Counted from the first letter of the stretch, positions 1 to 9,669 are shown. The stretch: DNA of 64,000 bases from Bacillus australimaris (GCF_001307105.1 NZ_LGYN01000012.1:124001-188000), one strand, 5' to 3'. Made by a program: numbers and translations. The notes: generated by a model from the sequence alone, not told the origin.

Positions 1-386
1 AAAACTGGAATAAAGGCTATATGAACAGGAACGACGTTCTGTGAAAAACAGGAGACGATCAAAATAACAAGAACGATGAGCACTTTTGATAGTGTTTTCC
101 GTCTTGAATCGCCTTCTTTTCCTAGAAGCTTTACTGCTCCTTCAACCATTGCATCTGGAAGACCTGTTTTTGTCAGCGCCGCAGCAAATGCCCCTAATAG
201 CGCATAACTAATCGCCACTGTTGCATTTCCCCCGAGTCCGTCCGTAAAGGCATCCACTGTGCCTCCCAAGCCTAATCCACCTGCAAGTCCGCCAGCTAAA
301 GCGCCTAGTGCCAGCGCAATCACGACATTGACCCGCAGCAAGCTTAATATCAACATTAAAACAACCGCTAAAACAACCGCATTCAT
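1..386 (-). CDS. yuiF: YuiF-like antiporter-family membrane protein, partial (N-terminal part)
   Basis: The gene runs off the left edge; only about the first 128 residues are visible. They form a glycine/alanine-rich hydrophobic protein opening with MNAVVLAVVLMLILSLLR. At least three membrane segments are separated by short loops containing GGLGLGG and SYALLGAFAAALTKTGLPD. This pattern fits the Na+/H+ antiporter-like YuiF family, thought to move amino acids or cations across the plasma membrane. The ATG at 384-386 follows a GGGGGT ribosome site at good spacing and a clear sigma-A promoter. Its position next to leucyl aminopeptidase matches B. subtilis yuiF-yuiE. The substrate is not known from sequence. 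Confidence 0.85.
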   Translation of the reverse strand, partial: MNAVVLAVVLMLILSLLRVNVVIALALGALAGGLAGGLGLGGTVDAFTDGLGGNATVAISYALLGAFAAALTKTGLPDAMVEGAVKLLGKEGDSRRKTLSKVLIVLVILIVSCFSQNVVPVHIAFIPV

Positions 387-445
387 GGTGAAACCCCCGA
401 AATCCTTTAGTTTACTAATGTAGTAGATAATTAAAGTACCAACGT

Positions 446-474
446 ATGTTAACATAGAAAAAATACTTCGTCAA
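446..474 (-). promoter_or_regulatory. Sigma-A promoter of yuiF
   Basis: On the minus strand, TTGACG (469-474) and TAACAT (446-451) are separated by exactly 17 bases, about 60 bases before the yuiF start codon. Confidence 0.7.
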
Positions 475-492
475 ATGGCGTATGTCCTACAT

Positions 493-520
493 AAAAAAAG
501 CCCTGCCATCTGGCAGAGCC
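493..520 (-). terminator. Intrinsic terminator of pepA
   Basis: On the minus strand a GC-rich stem (CTCTGCC / GGCAGGG) is followed by a run of seven T, directly downstream of the pepA stop codon. Confidence 0.85.
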
Positions 521-528
521 TTATCCCT

Positions 529-2019
529 TTATTTCTTTCCTTCAAATCGTTCCACAAATGTTGCGAGCGATCTCACCATCACACCTGTTGCTCCTGTTGG
601 GCCAAAGCATGAAGGCTTTTCTGTTGTTGCGGTTCCTGCAATATCTAAGTGAACCCAAGGCGTATCCTCAGCAAATTCACCAATGAAAGCACCTGCCATG
701 ATTGCATGACCATCACGGCCTGGTGAGTTATTAAGATCCGCCATTTTGCTGTTTCGCACTCGTTTTTTGTCTTTTTCTGTGATTGGCAGCTGCCAGATCA
801 TTTCACCGCATTCTTCTGATGCCTCTTTAAATTGAGCATACAGTTCATCGTTATTGGTCATCACACCTGTTGTCTCATTTCCAAGCGCCACAATGACACC
901 ACCAGTTAATGTTGCCACGTCTACAAGGACAGAGGCACCATGCTGCTTCGCATATGTCACTCCATCTGCTAAAACAAGACGGCCTTCTGCATCTGTATTG
1001 AGCACTTCGATTGTTTTACCGCTTAGTGACACAATGACGTCATCCGGCTTCATAGCATCTGCTGAGATCATATTATCGGTTGAGGCAATGACAGCAATGA
1101 CATTTTGTTCCGGGCGAAGTTCCCCGATGATTTCCATTGCGCCTAAAACGGAGGCTGAACCGCCCATATCTGTTTTCATACCGACCATACTAGCTCTTGG
1201 CTTTAAAGAATATCCACCGGTATCATACGTGATGCCTTTACCAACAAGGCCGATGACGTCTGTCCATTCTTCCTTGCCTTGATATTTCAACACGATGAGC
1301 TTTGGCGGTTCTGTTGAGCCTCTATTGACCGCTAATATGCCGCCCATCCCAAGCTCTTCCATTTGTTCTTTATCTAAAATTTCAATCTCAAATTCGTATT
1401 TATACGCAAGCTCTGCCGCATACGAAGCGAGATCAGAGGACGTGAGCATGTTCGGCGGCATATTCACAAGGGTACGGGCCGAATTAACTGACTGTCCGTA
1501 CACTTCGCCGACTTTCAGACTCGCCTGAATTTCAGCTGTATCATGATCCGTCGTAGCATAAACAAACTCGATGAAACGATCCGGTTCATTTGTTTTATGT
1601 TTAAAATCCTGTAATTCATATGTAGCTAAAAGACAGCTTTCAGAAAGGGCATGAGCTGCATCTTGAGCAGGCAGATCCTTTCCAATAAACGTATCCAGCA
1701 AGACAGAAACCGCTTGCTTTTTATCTTGATGAAGCTTTTTAAATAAATGGGCAAACACTTCTTTTGCCTCTTCAAACGTGTAATCTGATTCCTTCCCAAG
1801 CCCGACAAAATAAATGCGTTTGATGCCTGTTTCAGGGGATGGGAAAAACTTCGAAAGCTGATTTCGTTTGGAAGAAATATCGCCTTCTTTTAATAATTCA
1901 GTGATTCTTCCTTCAAGTAATTCATCCATTTCTTTTGCTTTTCCTGATAATTGGCTCTTTTGAAAAAGTCCAATTGCCACTGTATCTTTATGCTGCCATT
2001 CATTTGTTGCGAAAAACAT
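529..2019 (-). CDS. pepA: Cytosolic leucyl aminopeptidase (peptidase family M17)
   Basis: This metallo-aminopeptidase removes N-terminal residues from peptides in the cytoplasm. The M17 signature NTDAEGRL is near residues 341-348, and the metal/active-site lysine region [11 protein letters not shown] is near 259-269. The N-terminal half is the variable M17 domain. With the ATG at 2019 the protein is 496 residues, close to the roughly 500 of B. subtilis YuiE, and starts [12 protein letters not shown] as that family does. An AAGGAG site lies 12 bases upstream. An upstream in-frame ATG at 2049 has no good ribosome site and would add ten atypical residues. The gene is monocistronic, with its own promoter and terminator. 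Confidence 0.95.
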   Translation of the reverse strand: MFFATNEWQHKDTVAIGLFQKSQLSGKAKEMDELLEGRITELLKEGDISSKRNQLSKFFPSPETGIKRIYFVGLGKESDYTFEEAKEVFAHLFKKLHQDKKQAVSVLLDTFIGKDLPAQDAAHALSESCLLATYELQDFKHKTNEPDRFIEFVYATTDHDTAEIQASLKVGEVYGQSVNSARTLVNMPPNMLTSSDLASYAAELAYKYEFEIEILDKEQMEELGMGGILAVNRGSTEPPKLIVLKYQGKEEWTDVIGLVGKGITYDTGGYSLKPRASMVGMKTDMGGSASVLGAMEIIGELRPEQNVIAVIASTDNMISADAMKPDDVIVSLSGKTIEVLNTDAEGRLVLADGVTYAKQHGASVLVDVATLTGGVIVALGNETTGVMTNNDELYAQFKEASEECGEMIWQLPITEKDKKRVRNSKMADLNNSPGRDGHAIMAGAFIGEFAEDTPWVHLDIAGTATTEKPSCFGPTGATGVMVRSLATFVERFEGKK

Positions 2020-2068
2020 ATTTATCACACGCTCCTTCATGAACTCCATTTTTCACATTGGAGCTTCT

Positions 2069-2077
2069 ATTATATCA
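2069..2077 (-). promoter_or_regulatory. Extended -10 promoter of pepA
   Basis: The minus strand reads TGATATAAT, an extended -10 box, about 50 bases before the pepA start. No convincing -35 box is visible. Confidence 0.5.
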
Positions 2078-2223
2078 AAATTTGCGTGCCTATACGATCA
2101 TGGCCAGTCTGTCTTTACTTGATGAACATTTATATTTTCACACGCGGAAGGGCATTATGAAAAAGCGGCGCAAATCTGAGCAGCCTGTCCATGTTCTCCT
2201 CGTTCCACATCTACTTTCTTTAA

Positions 2224-2232
2224 TGTTATAAT
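2224..2232 (+). promoter_or_regulatory. Extended -10 promoter of yuiD
   Basis: The plus strand reads TGTTATAAT, an extended -10 motif, about 105 bases before the yuiD start, implying a leader of roughly 100 bases. The 2020-2337 gap holds this promoter and the divergent pepA promoter and nothing else I can recognise. Confidence 0.5.
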
Positions 2233-2337
2233 GAACATGGACTTGGCAGCATTTTTTATTGCTATCATTTTTTCATCTTACTAGGATTATTAGTCCAACA
2301 TTTCGCACGATATTTTTTCTTACAGAGAGGATGTTTC

Positions 2338-2820
2338 TTGTTCATGAGCGTACTGACGAATTTTCCGCTGCTTGCCAGCCTTGCAGCCATCTTTTTTGCA
2401 CAATTTGTAAAAGTACCGATTCAATTTATCATTTCTAGACGACTAGATTGGTCGCTCATTACAAGCACAGGCGGAATGCCAAGTTCACACTCCGCAGCAG
2501 TAACAGCACTCTCAACAGCAGTGGCTTTAGAGCACGGTATGGGAACATCTATTTTTGCCATTTCCGCCATCTTTGCCATTATTACGATGTTTGATGCGAC
2601 AGGCGTTCGCAGACAGGCAGGAGAACAGGCAACTGTTCTCAACAAGCTCGTAACAGATTTTAACCGATTTGTTGCCGAAGCAAAGAATTTCCCAAGTGCT
2701 GAAGAAAAAGAGAAACAAAAGAAATTAAAAGAGCTTCTTGGTCATAAGCCGATTGAGGTCTTCTTCGGCGGCTTAACAGGGATCTTGCTGACACTCATCT
2801 TAGATTATTACTTCATGTAG
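2338..2820 (+). CDS. yuiD: Divergent PAP2-family membrane protein YuiD
   Basis: A 160-residue membrane protein of the divergent PAP2 (acid phosphatase/vanadium haloperoxidase-related) family. Hydrophobic segments lie near residues 8-30 and 65-88 and at the C-terminus. The family signature TSTGGMPSSHSAAVTALSTA is at about 43-62 and GVRRQAGEQ near 91-99. The enzymatic activity of this branch is not established. The TTG at 2338 is preferred because AGAGAGG lies 7 bases upstream; the ATG at 2344 is an alternative that matches the B. subtilis N-terminus. A bidirectional terminator follows, shared with the convergent yuiC. Confidence 0.88.
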   Translation: MFMSVLTNFPLLASLAAIFFAQFVKVPIQFIISRRLDWSLITSTGGMPSSHSAAVTALSTAVALEHGMGTSIFAISAIFAIITMFDATGVRRQAGEQATVLNKLVTDFNRFVAEAKNFPSAEEKEKQKKLKELLGHKPIEVFFGGLTGILLTLILDYYFM

Positions 2821-2825
2821 AAGCG

Positions 2826-2860
2826 AAAAAGCTTTGGACCTAAACATGTCCAAAGCTTTT
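2826..2860. terminator. Bidirectional terminator between yuiD and yuiC
   Basis: A perfect inverted repeat of AAAAGCTTTGGAC with an 8-base loop has an A-rich left arm and T-rich right arm, so it can stop transcription from both convergent genes. Confidence 0.9.
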
Positions 2861-3505
2861 CTATTCTTTATTGGCTTGAAACTGCTGACGAAACACTTGC
2901 ATTGATTCTGCTTCATTGAGCTGATTTAAGTCTTTTTCTGTTAGCGTTCCCCCGCCCTTTTTGATGATATACACATCAAGCACCTTTTTACCCCATTCTC
3001 TATACACATCATCAACGGTTTCATAGTATAAATCAAGCTTATGACCTTTAATGGCATTCCCTGTATCTGCAACTACACCGTAACCATAGTTTGGGATAAA
3101 CAGCACCGTTCCAATCGGAAAAACAGATGGGTCCGCTGCCACTGTTGAATATAAATCACGTTTCACTTTGACACCTGAGTATGTAATGCCATATGCATGA
3201 TGTTCCTTCGTTTTGCCTGTTGATTCCACACCTGCTGTATAGCCTGTGGCGACAACCTTCTGCTTCGGGTAATCGTCCCAATTAAACGCTTCTTCTAGAG
3301 AAACAGCCCGCAAGTCGTCATTTTTGAGTGCCAGCGTTTCCCTTTTTTGCTGTTGAAAAAAAGAAGATACTTGCTTGCCCGCATCGGTCTCTTTCACCCA
3401 TGCAGCTAAATCACTTGGTTCGACTCCAGATATGCCCGTAAAGCTTGTCATCAATGCAAGCATAAAAAGGGCTGTCATGAACAATCGTTTCATCCATGTT
3501 TTCAT
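2861..3505 (-). CDS. yuiC: YuiC, 3D-domain stationary-phase survival (Sps) cell-wall protein
   Basis: A 214-residue exported protein: an N-terminal hydrophobic signal/anchor (residues 6-26), a linker, then a C-terminal 3D domain in the double-psi barrel class. The motif containing [17 protein letters not shown] near residues 146-162 carries the three aspartates that name the domain. Sps proteins are muralytic enzymes related to resuscitation-promoting factors and act on peptidoglycan. The ATG at 3505 follows GAGGAG at 12 bases; there is no better internal start. The gene is convergent with yuiD. Confidence 0.88.
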   Translation of the reverse strand: MKTWMKRLFMTALFMLALMTSFTGISGVEPSDLAAWVKETDAGKQVSSFFQQQKRETLALKNDDLRAVSLEEAFNWDDYPKQKVVATGYTAGVESTGKTKEHHAYGITYSGVKVKRDLYSTVAADPSVFPIGTVLFIPNYGYGVVADTGNAIKGHKLDLYYETVDDVYREWGKKVLDVYIIKKGGGTLTEKDLNQLNEAESMQVFRQQFQANKE

Positions 3506-3573
3506 CTCTATTTGTCACTCCTCTACCCATCTATTTGTTTCCAAACAAAATGGAAACTATGCAAAGGAGAAAC

Positions 3574-3606
3574 AAAAAAACCCACTTGCGTGTCCACAAG
3601 TGAGTT
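3574..3606 (-). terminator. Intrinsic terminator of yuiB
   Basis: On the minus strand the stem ACTCACTTG / CAAGTGGGT with a short loop is followed by seven T. The stem begins right after the yuiB stop codon. Confidence 0.88.
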
Positions 3607-3925
3607 AAAACATTTGATAGCCTCTTTTTCGAAGTGCATTAATGACAAAACCTGATGCGATCGCACCAATTAGACCACTCAATAAGATGATGATATCTGC
3701 CGCAGCAAGTGAGACAATGCGGTCTCCTATCCCTGAAAAAGCGGTGCCCGGTTCTCTTACATAGGCGATCATCTTTTGATTGTTAATAATGAAAAGGCAT
3801 ACAATTGGATATAAAATAGCCATGATCCATGACATTCTTAGCAGCATATTGAGCAAAAAGCCAATGCCAAAGAATAACACGAAAAATAAAATAACTGAAA
3901 TGATAACGACTGGTAAACTGATCAC
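3605..3925 (-). CDS. yuiB: YuiB, small integral membrane protein of unknown function
   Basis: A 106-residue, very hydrophobic protein with about three membrane helices (residues 4-28, 32-46 and 72-95) and a basic C-terminus. It has no recognised catalytic motif. It lies downstream of yuiA on the same strand, as in B. subtilis, and has its own terminator. The start is a GTG at 3925 with GGGGGTGGAG just upstream; a nearby ATG is out of frame. The function is unknown. Confidence 0.85.
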   Translation of the reverse strand: MISLPVVIISVILFFVLFFGIGFLLNMLLRMSWIMAILYPIVCLFIINNQKMIAYVREPGTAFSGIGDRIVSLAAADIIILLSGLIGAIASGFVINALRKRGYQMF

Positions 3926-4005
3926 TTCATCTCCACCCCCAAATATCCCATCATTAGTTTAACTTGGAAATAGAGATGAAGTCAATCAATGGAAAAAGAG
4001 AGCAT

Positions 4006-4131
4006 TTAACGCTTCTTTCCTGTCCCTTTACATTCCTCACATGTTTCAGATCCGCCGAGCAATAACTGAAAATACCCTTTCCCTGAACAATATTGACAGG
4101 TTGATGATTTTTCTTTTGTTTGTACATTCAT
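4006..4131 (-). CDS. yuiA: YuiA, 41-residue zinc-finger-like protein
   Basis: A very short gene. The protein carries two cysteine pairs, CQYCSGKGYF and CEECKGTGKK, in the CxxCxGxG arrangement of the DnaJ/tryptophan-RNA-binding-attenuator-inhibitor type zinc finger, so it probably binds one zinc ion. AAGGAG lies 8 bases before the ATG, and the position between ndh-like yumB and yuiB matches B. subtilis yuiA. I infer a regulatory or chaperone-adaptor role only from the zinc-finger type; nothing here proves it. Confidence 0.85.
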   Translation of the reverse strand: MNVQTKEKSSTCQYCSGKGYFQLLLGGSETCEECKGTGKKR

Positions 4132-4221
4132 ATTGCTCACTCCTTAATCTAAATTTTCTGATAATTAATCATAACATATTTTGCTGTCCATGACCAAGTG
4201 AGAAAATATACCACAAGTCAT

Positions 4222-4255
4222 AAAAAAAACGTGTATCACGAGGATACACGTTTTT
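4222..4255 (-). terminator. Intrinsic terminator of yumB
   Basis: On the minus strand CGTGTATC / GATACACG forms an 8-bp stem followed by a long T run, just downstream of the yumB stop. Confidence 0.9.
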
Positions 4256-4267
4256 GTCTATATCGGT

Positions 4268-5479
4268 TTAGAAGAACTTGAATTTTCCTTTTTTCAGAAC
4301 AAGTCCTGGTCCGCCAACCATGAATAATGAACGGTTGTCGATGATTTTCTTCATTGCAGAAGCTTTTGTTCCTTGAAGTTTTTTACCAAACGCAACACCT
4401 ACAGCGTCGTGTTCACCAAGAGAAGCAACTGTTCCTTTGATGTCTGGCTTAAAGCTTTCAAGAGAACCACCTTTTACTAGTGCTGCAAGGTTTTTCGCTA
4501 CTGTCTCACCTTGCTGCATAGCAATTTGTGCAGTTGGTGGGTATGGACGGTTGATTTCTTCATTGATAATCAATGAACAGTCACCGATGATGAATACATC
4601 ATCATTTTCTGGTACACGAAGATCTGGAGACACTTTTACGCGGCCGCGCATGTTTTCAAATCCAGCTTCTTCAACGATTGGGTTACCGCGTACACCTGCA
4701 GCCCAAACAACAGTTTCAGCTTTGATTTCTTCTGTATCATCGTCTTTTCCAACAATGATGCCTTCTGGCGTACATTCTTTGATCGCTGTACCAATTTTGA
4801 ACTCAACACCTTTACCTTGAAGGTAGTTCATCGCATAGTCGATCAATTCTGGATCGAATCCAGGAAGAGCTGTTGGCGCAGCTTCTACACAGATAATACG
4901 CACGTCTTTTTGATCAATATCATACTCTTTGCAAAGCTCAGGCACACGGTTTCCAAGCTCACCAAGGAACTCAATACCTGTGAATCCTGCGCCGCCGACA
5001 ACGATTGTCAAACGCTCTGGACGTTTTTCAGCGTCCGTATTATACGTCGCAAATTGAAGCTCAATGTGCTCACGAAGCTGACGAGCAGAGTTGATGTTAG
5101 AGATTGAGAATGCATATTCTTTTAGTCCTGCAATACCAAATGTTTCAGGAACAGCACCAAGTGCAACAACAAGGTAGTCATAAGAAAGTTCGCCATCAGA
5201 TGTTACAACTTTCTTCGCTTCCTTATCAATGCTTTCAACTGTTGCTTGTACAAAGTTGACACGGGAACTGTTAATCACATCTTTGATTTGATAACGACAG
5301 CGGTCATGATGAAGTGTACCTGCACTTGCTTCATGAAGCCATGTTGTTTCGTAATGATAATTATGCTTGTTCACAAGAGTAATGTCCGCATCATTTGTGC
5401 CAAGCTGTTTTGTTAATCTTGTTACAGTCATTAATCCGCCATAACCTGCACCTAATACAACGATTTTCGGTTTATTCAC
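4268..5479 (-). CDS. yumB: Type II NADH dehydrogenase-like flavoprotein YumB
   Basis: A 403-residue single-subunit NADH:quinone oxidoreductase-like protein, expected to pass electrons from NADH to menaquinone at the inner face of the membrane without pumping protons. The FAD-binding VVLGAGYGG is at the N-terminus, a second Rossmann motif [11 protein letters not shown] in the middle binds NADH, and VFIIGD with the TAQIAMQQG stretch closes the FAD site. The GTG at 5479 gives [12 protein letters not shown], as in B. subtilis YumB (about 406 residues), with AAAGGTGG 11 bases upstream. The ATG at 5494 sits inside that ribosome site. The gene is divergent from yumC. Confidence 0.93.
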   Translation of the reverse strand: MNKPKIVVLGAGYGGLMTVTRLTKQLGTNDADITLVNKHNYHYETTWLHEASAGTLHHDRCRYQIKDVINSSRVNFVQATVESIDKEAKKVVTSDGELSYDYLVVALGAVPETFGIAGLKEYAFSISNINSARQLREHIELQFATYNTDAEKRPERLTIVVGGAGFTGIEFLGELGNRVPELCKEYDIDQKDVRIICVEAAPTALPGFDPELIDYAMNYLQGKGVEFKIGTAIKECTPEGIIVGKDDDTEEIKAETVVWAAGVRGNPIVEEAGFENMRGRVKVSPDLRVPENDDVFIIGDCSLIINEEINRPYPPTAQIAMQQGETVAKNLAALVKGGSLESFKPDIKGTVASLGEHDAVGVAFGKKLQGTKASAMKKIIDNRSLFMVGGPGLVLKKGKFKFF

Positions 5480-5877
5480 TGGAATCACATCCACCTTTTT
5501 TAAATTTGCTGTAAAACGGATAAAGAATTACATATTGTTATTCTCAACCGCTTTGCGGCATTTTATGAAATTTAAACAAAAAAATAAGTATGTGAAAATC
5601 TGAACTTTCACCTACATAAAACGAAAGCATTTGACCGTATCCGACAAAAATTCATAAAAAATTAATATTTAGTTCCCTTAACAATAATAGCGAGTTCTGC
5701 TCCAATTTTCAAGGCTTTATCCTGAAAATCCTCAATGATAAACGGTCTTTCTCACTTTTTTCTCTTTTTCAATGCGACAGCATCAAAAAACGACAAGTTT
5801 TTCAAAACAAGTCAAACGACGATATGTGGTATGATATGATATAGTGATAACAATTTTCATTTGGGAGGATTAAAGGA
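5480..5877. other. Intergenic region with divergent yumB and yumC control
   Basis: About 400 AT-rich bases between two divergent redox genes. On the minus strand TTGAGA and TTTATC 17 bases apart, near 5517-5549, are a weak promoter candidate for yumB. On the plus strand overlapping TATGAT/TATAGT boxes near 5830-5845 could serve yumC. I see no open reading frame, RNA gene or repeat. Confidence 0.4.
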
Positions 5878-6876
5878 ATGCAAGAAGATTCTAAGGTATA
5901 TGACATTACCGTTATCGGGGGCGGCCCAGTTGGATTGTTTACTGCGTTTTACGGAGGCATGAGACAGGCAAGTGTGAAAATCATTGAAAGCCTTCCTCAG
6001 CTCGGCGGTCAACTATCCGCTCTTTACCCTGAAAAATATATTTACGATGTGGCTGGTTTCCCAAAAATCCGCGCACAAGAATTAGTTGATAACTTAAAGG
6101 AACAAATGGATAAATTTGATCAAACCATTTGCTTAGAACAGGCAGTTGAAACAGTTGAAAAGCAGGCAGATGGGATCTTTAAACTTGTCACAAATCAAGA
6201 GGTTCATTACTCTAAAACGATCATCATCACAGCTGGTAACGGTGCATTCCAACCGAGAAAGCTTGAATTGGATACAGCAGAATCATTTGAAGGAAGCAAT
6301 CTGCACTACTTCATTAATGACTTGAACCAATTTGCCGGCAGACGTGTGGCTGTTCTTGGCGGCGGAGACTCTGCGGTGGACTGGGCACTCATGCTTGAGC
6401 CAATCGCCAAAGAAGTATCCATCATTCACCGCCGCGATAAATTCCGCGCACATGAGCACAGTGTAGAAAACCTGCACAACTCGAAAGTCAATGTGCTGAC
6501 TCCATTTGTGCCAACTGAGCTCATTGGTGAAGACCGCATTGAACAGATCGTGCTCGAAGAAGTCAAAGGCGACAAAAAACAAGTGCTTGATGTGGACGAT
6601 GTGATCGTCAACTTCGGTTTTGTTTCCTCCCTTGGACCAATCAAACAATGGGGCCTTGAAATCGAAAAGAACTCCATCGTGGTGAAATCTACTATGGAAA
6701 CAAACATCGAAGGCTTCTATGCGGCAGGAGACATCTGTACGTATGAAGGAAAAGTCAAATTGATTGCAAGCGGATTTGGTGAAGCACCAACTGCTGTCAA
6801 CAATGCAAAAGCCTACATGGACCCGAAAGCCCGTGTACAGCCTCTTCATTCCACAAGCTTATTTGAAAACAAATAA
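5878..6876 (+). CDS. yumC: Ferredoxin/flavodoxin--NADP+ reductase, thioredoxin-reductase-like type
   Basis: A 332-residue FAD enzyme that moves electrons between NADPH and ferredoxin or flavodoxin. [10 protein letters not shown] (FAD) is at about residues 12-21 and [13 protein letters not shown] (NADPH) near 158-170. [11 protein letters not shown] toward the C-terminus completes the flavin site. It lacks the CxxC of true thioredoxin reductases, which is what separates this family from TrxB. GGGAGG precedes the ATG at 5878. In Bacillus this reductase is essential and feeds reduced flavodoxin/ferredoxin to biosynthetic enzymes such as lipoyl synthase, whose gene is also in this window. Confidence 0.95.
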   Translation: MQEDSKVYDITVIGGGPVGLFTAFYGGMRQASVKIIESLPQLGGQLSALYPEKYIYDVAGFPKIRAQELVDNLKEQMDKFDQTICLEQAVETVEKQADGIFKLVTNQEVHYSKTIIITAGNGAFQPRKLELDTAESFEGSNLHYFINDLNQFAGRRVAVLGGGDSAVDWALMLEPIAKEVSIIHRRDKFRAHEHSVENLHNSKVNVLTPFVPTELIGEDRIEQIVLEEVKGDKKQVLDVDDVIVNFGFVSSLGPIKQWGLEIEKNSIVVKSTMETNIEGFYAAGDICTYEGKVKLIASGFGEAPTAVNNAKAYMDPKARVQPLHSTSLFENK

Positions 6877-6884
6877 GAACGGAT

Positions 6885-6920
6885 TAAAAAAGGAGTTCCC
6901 ACTCGCGGAACTCCTTTTTC
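6885..6920. terminator. Bidirectional terminator after yumC
   Basis: The 8-bp stem GGAGTTCC / GGAACTCC has A-rich left and T-rich right flanks. It lies between the convergent yumC and the zinc-ribbon gene. Confidence 0.9.
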
Positions 6921-6922
6921 GT

Positions 6923-7129
6923 TTATTTAAAAACCCCAATATAGGCATTTGCCATTCCAAGCACCATTGCAGCAAGCAGCACCACAACAATCCCTGCCAC
7001 AATCAAAATGACCCGATCCTTCACCCGTTCCTTTTTCGGAAGCGGCTTCTCAATCCCGCAAGCTGGACACGTTTTGGAACGATACGGAATCAGTTCATGA
7101 CAGTTCCTGCAATTGATTTGTTCACTCAA
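6923..7129 (-). CDS. Small zinc-ribbon membrane protein
   Basis: A 68-residue protein: an N-terminal zinc ribbon with CRNC (residues 7-10) and CPAC (20-23), a basic linker KPLPKKERVKDR, then one membrane helix of about 25 residues ending NAYIGVFK. The architecture suggests a membrane-tethered zinc ribbon with the ribbon in the cytoplasm, by the positive-inside rule. The start is a TTG at 7129 with AGAGG about ten bases upstream. I do not recognise a named orthologue; guaC and pai genes occupy this place in B. subtilis and are absent here. Function unknown. Confidence 0.7.
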   Translation of the reverse strand: MSEQINCRNCHELIPYRSKTCPACGIEKPLPKKERVKDRVILIVAGIVVVLLAAMVLGMANAYIGVFK

Positions 7130-7331
7130 ACCTCAGCAACCTCTTTTCTGACTACAGTTTATGTTTGGTTCTCATGATACTCTTTTCGAGTGGAAATAGC
7201 CAGTTATGAGGACAAGCTGTAACAAAATTGAGCGATTTACAAATTGTTTTAGAAGGAATGGAATCAATGAAGGTTTGATTTGTTCAACCGATATAGGGAG
7301 TAGAAGATTGTAATGAAGGATGGGTGGAAAG

Positions 7332-7748
7332 ATGATAAAGCGTTTCATGATTAGTTTGAGCTTGTTACTGATGATTGGCGGCTCAGTAGAAGTGTTTGCC
7401 AAAGACTATAACAAACATTATGCTCAATTTGCAGCAGGATTGAATATGGATGTTGATCAACTAGAACCTTTTTTAAAGCGTGTATCCACTTCGGTTTTGG
7501 ATTCTGGTTTGAGTGATCAAGAAATCAAACAGATACTCTACAAAGTTCAAAAGATGAATATAAACAATGAAACGAAAAAAATGGGCATTTTTGAAGTGGT
7601 GTACCATGAAAAACCAGCAAAGATTAAAATTGAAATTGAAGTCCATGTGGAAGATGGCAATAAAGAAGTGGTGATCTATATGTTTAGCACCCAAGAGTTG
7701 GTGGATGTCTTGGATAAAGAACTATTGAAAATAGAAGAAGCTATATAA
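7332..7748 (+). CDS. Secreted hypothetical protein
   Basis: A 138-residue protein with a classical signal peptide (MIKRFMISLSLLLMIGG, probable cleavage after VFA near residue 23). The mature part is acidic and lysine-rich, with alpha-helical and beta-strand character and no cysteine. The sequence FKRVSTSVLDSGLSDQEIKQ resembles a small helical bundle. The ATG at 7332 follows GGTGG; an in-frame ATG at 7320 overlaps the ribosome site. I recognise no family. It is exported and not a lipoprotein. No close relative is expected at this place in B. subtilis. Confidence 0.65.
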   Translation: MIKRFMISLSLLLMIGGSVEVFAKDYNKHYAQFAAGLNMDVDQLEPFLKRVSTSVLDSGLSDQEIKQILYKVQKMNINNETKKMGIFEVVYHEKPAKIKIEIEVHVEDGNKEVVIYMFSTQELVDVLDKELLKIEEAI

Positions 7749-7797
7749 AAAGAGATGCGGGATGAGTGTCTTTTTTGGTCACCTTTCCTCTTCAAAC

Positions 7798-7850
7798 AAA
7801 AAGCCTCCTCAATCGTGTTGTTTACAAAAACAAACGAGCAAGGAGGCTTA
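7798..7850 (-). terminator. Intrinsic terminator of yutM
   Basis: On the minus strand AAGCCTCCT / AGGAGGCTT encloses a second inner stem and ends in a T run, about 20 bases after the yutM stop. Confidence 0.8.
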
Positions 7851-7870
7851 TTATTATCCATGATCAGTTG

Positions 7871-8233
7871 TTAACACTCTTCTGGCGTACCGGTATTCGT
7901 CGCTGTTCTGAAAGAAGAACCGCATCCGCATGACGCAATCGCGTTCGGATTGTCTATCGTGAAACCGCCGCCCATTAGTGATTGTTTGAAATCAATGATG
8001 GTTCCGTTCATGATATCAAGGCTTTCTGAGTCGACAAGGACATTGATGCCGTGCTGCTCGAACTGCGTGTCTTTCTCTGAGACTTCATGGTCAAAGCCCA
8101 TGCCGTACGAAAGACCGCTGCAGCCGCCGCCTTTTACGCCCACTCGCAGGAACGCATTTTCTTCTTCATGTTCTTTCATCATATCTTTAATCTGCAGTGC
8201 AGCAGCTTCTGTAATGGTTACTGGTGTAGTCAT
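7871..8233 (-). CDS. yutM: A-type iron-sulfur carrier (HesB/IscA/SufA family)
   Basis: A 120-residue Fe-S carrier that accepts clusters from the SUF scaffold and passes them to apo-enzymes. The three invariant cysteines are present: C38 in GGGCSG, and C102 and C104 in SCGCGSSF near the C-terminus. The ATG at 8233 has AAAGGAGG 7 bases upstream and gives the B. subtilis length; the in-frame ATG at 8239 is too close to that site. The SUF operon that would supply clusters is at 50-55 kb. A terminator follows the gene. Confidence 0.93.
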   Translation of the reverse strand: MTTPVTITEAAALQIKDMMKEHEEENAFLRVGVKGGGCSGLSYGMGFDHEVSEKDTQFEQHGINVLVDSESLDIMNGTIIDFKQSLMGGGFTIDNPNAIASCGCGSSFRTATNTGTPEEC

Positions 8234-8307
8234 GATCATCCCTCCTTTTGACTGGATGTTTCTTTTTCAATTATAAACGTGATGATGCCTTTTCTCAAAT
8301 AAATGGA

Positions 8308-9162
8308 TTAGAGATAAAATGTGCCGTCACAAATCGTTTCAGCAGGTCCTGTCATAAGCACATGGTCATTGTCTTTCCAGCGAATGATGAGATCCCCGCC
8401 TGCTAAATGAACCGTCATGTCCGTTTCTTTTTTCGCCTGCCCATTCACAATTGTGGATACAGCCGCAGCGCAAGCCCCTGTTCCGCAAGCCTGTGTAATG
8501 CCGGAACCTCTTTCCCACACACGAAAATGCAGTTCTGTTTCACTAACAACTTCAACAAATTCTACATTGACGCCTTCTGGGAACATGTCGTGTTTTTCGA
8601 TGATTGGCCCAAGTGTATCGAGCGGCGCTTTTTCGATGTCCTCTAAATAAAAAACGATGTGCGGGTTTCCCATTGAAACCGCTGTTCCATTTAAATTCGC
8701 AGTTCCAAAATCAAGCGGCTCATTAATCGTTGTGCTGGCCGGTTCACCAAGCATCGGCATCGCTTCTTTTTCAAAACGTGGTTTCCCCATATCTACTGTA
8801 ACCAAATGAACGTGACCATTCTGTACATGAACGGTAGCTTCAACGAGTCCTGACAATGTTTCGATCTGGAACGTTGTATCTGTCACAATTTGATGCTCAT
8901 ACACATACTTTGCGACGCAGCGCAGCCCGTTACCACAATTTTTCCCCTCTGATCCATCATTATTGAAAATGCGCATCTTCACAGGTGCCACATCTGATGG
9001 GCAAATGAGGATCATCCCGTCAGAACCGATTCCTGTATAAACAGAAGAAACGCGAATCGCCAATTCTGATAGCTGCTCTTCTGGAAGCTGTTCCTTCATC
9101 TGATTGACGTATATATAATTATTTCCTAGTCCGTGCATTTTCGTGAATTGAAATGATGTCAT
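8308..9162 (-). CDS. dapF: Diaminopimelate epimerase
   Basis: A 284-residue PLP-independent racemase that converts LL- to meso-diaminopimelate for lysine and peptidoglycan synthesis. The two catalytic cysteines are visible: C76 in NCGNGLRC and C226 in [11 protein letters not shown], in the two mirror-related halves of the fold. The N-terminus [13 protein letters not shown] is typical. GGAGG lies 6 bases before the ATG at 9162. It is a single gene with no clear terminator of its own before yutM, 68 bases away. Confidence 0.97.
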   Translation of the reverse strand: MTSFQFTKMHGLGNNYIYVNQMKEQLPEEQLSELAIRVSSVYTGIGSDGMILICPSDVAPVKMRIFNNDGSEGKNCGNGLRCVAKYVYEHQIVTDTTFQIETLSGLVEATVHVQNGHVHLVTVDMGKPRFEKEAMPMLGEPASTTINEPLDFGTANLNGTAVSMGNPHIVFYLEDIEKAPLDTLGPIIEKHDMFPEGVNVEFVEVVSETELHFRVWERGSGITQACGTGACAAAVSTIVNGQAKKETDMTVHLAGGDLIIRWKDNDHVLMTGPAETICDGTFYL

Positions 9163-9403
9163 GAGCTTCCTCCAAAAATGTTGTTTCTTTATAGTATAAA
9201 AGGAGTCGATTCAGGAGACAATCTTATCATCCCCCGTTTTTCATACATAGAAGCTCTTTGCTGCCATGGCAAAGGGCTTTTATTATGCATATGCCTCATT
9301 TTCTCTCGTGTGATGCTTCATTTTGATGATATTTTATTAGCATAACATATTGGATGCGCTTTCTATTAATTCTCCTTGAAAATGGAAGCTGAATGTATGA
9401 AAA

Positions 9404-9434
9404 AAATGCACCTCATGACCCATGTGGTGCATTT
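9404..9434 (-). terminator. Intrinsic terminator of yuzB
   Basis: On the minus strand AAATGCACCACATG / CATGAGGTGCATTT forms a 14-position stem (one mismatch) followed by T residues. The stem overlaps the yuzB stop codon. Confidence 0.85.
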
Positions 9435-9669
9435 AAAACATGTCGTTTTCCTCTATAAAAGCATAAATACGCTCGACTAGCTGCTCTGCATTTTCTCCTG
9501 AAACAAATTCTCCATTCACAAGTGCAAATGGGGAGTCCATACATTTGCCGCAGTAGCTTAAACAGCCGTATTCCATTACGTCTAGGTTTGGGTCTTTTTC
9601 AAGTTTCTCTTTTGCTTCTTGAGACCCTTGTGCAAGATTGCTTACACAAAATTCGATCAGTGGAAACAC
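9433..9669 (-). CDS. yuzB: YuzB, UPF0349 family small protein
   Basis: A 78-residue protein with conserved cysteines C8, C36, C40 and C43 ([13 protein letters not shown]) in the pattern of UPF0349 (DUF1450) proteins, a thioredoxin-fold-like family that may bind metal or an Fe-S cluster; the role is unproven. The start is a GTG at 9669 with GAGGTG about 8 bases upstream. B. subtilis has the nucleoside transporter gene yutK between dapF and yuzB. Here only 270 bases separate them and no transporter remains. Confidence 0.88.
   Translation of the reverse strand: MFPLIEFCVSNLAQGSQEAKEKLEKDPNLDVMEYGCLSYCGKCMDSPFALVNGEFVSGENAEQLVERIYAFIEENDMF

Noticed and set aside
5517..5533. Fur-like sequence before yumB
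   Set aside because: Only one half-site (TGAGAAT) resembles the consensus; the other half does not match.
6283..6849. Long minus-strand open frame opposite yumC
   Set aside because: Shadow of a certain gene on the other strand; cysteine- and phenylalanine-rich composition is an artefact.
9247..9277. Hairpin AGCTCTTTGC / GCAAAGGGCT with a T-rich plus-strand end between dapF and yuzB
   Set aside because: No plus-strand gene lies upstream. It could be a relic of the missing yutK gene, but nothing else supports that, so it was not called as a terminator.
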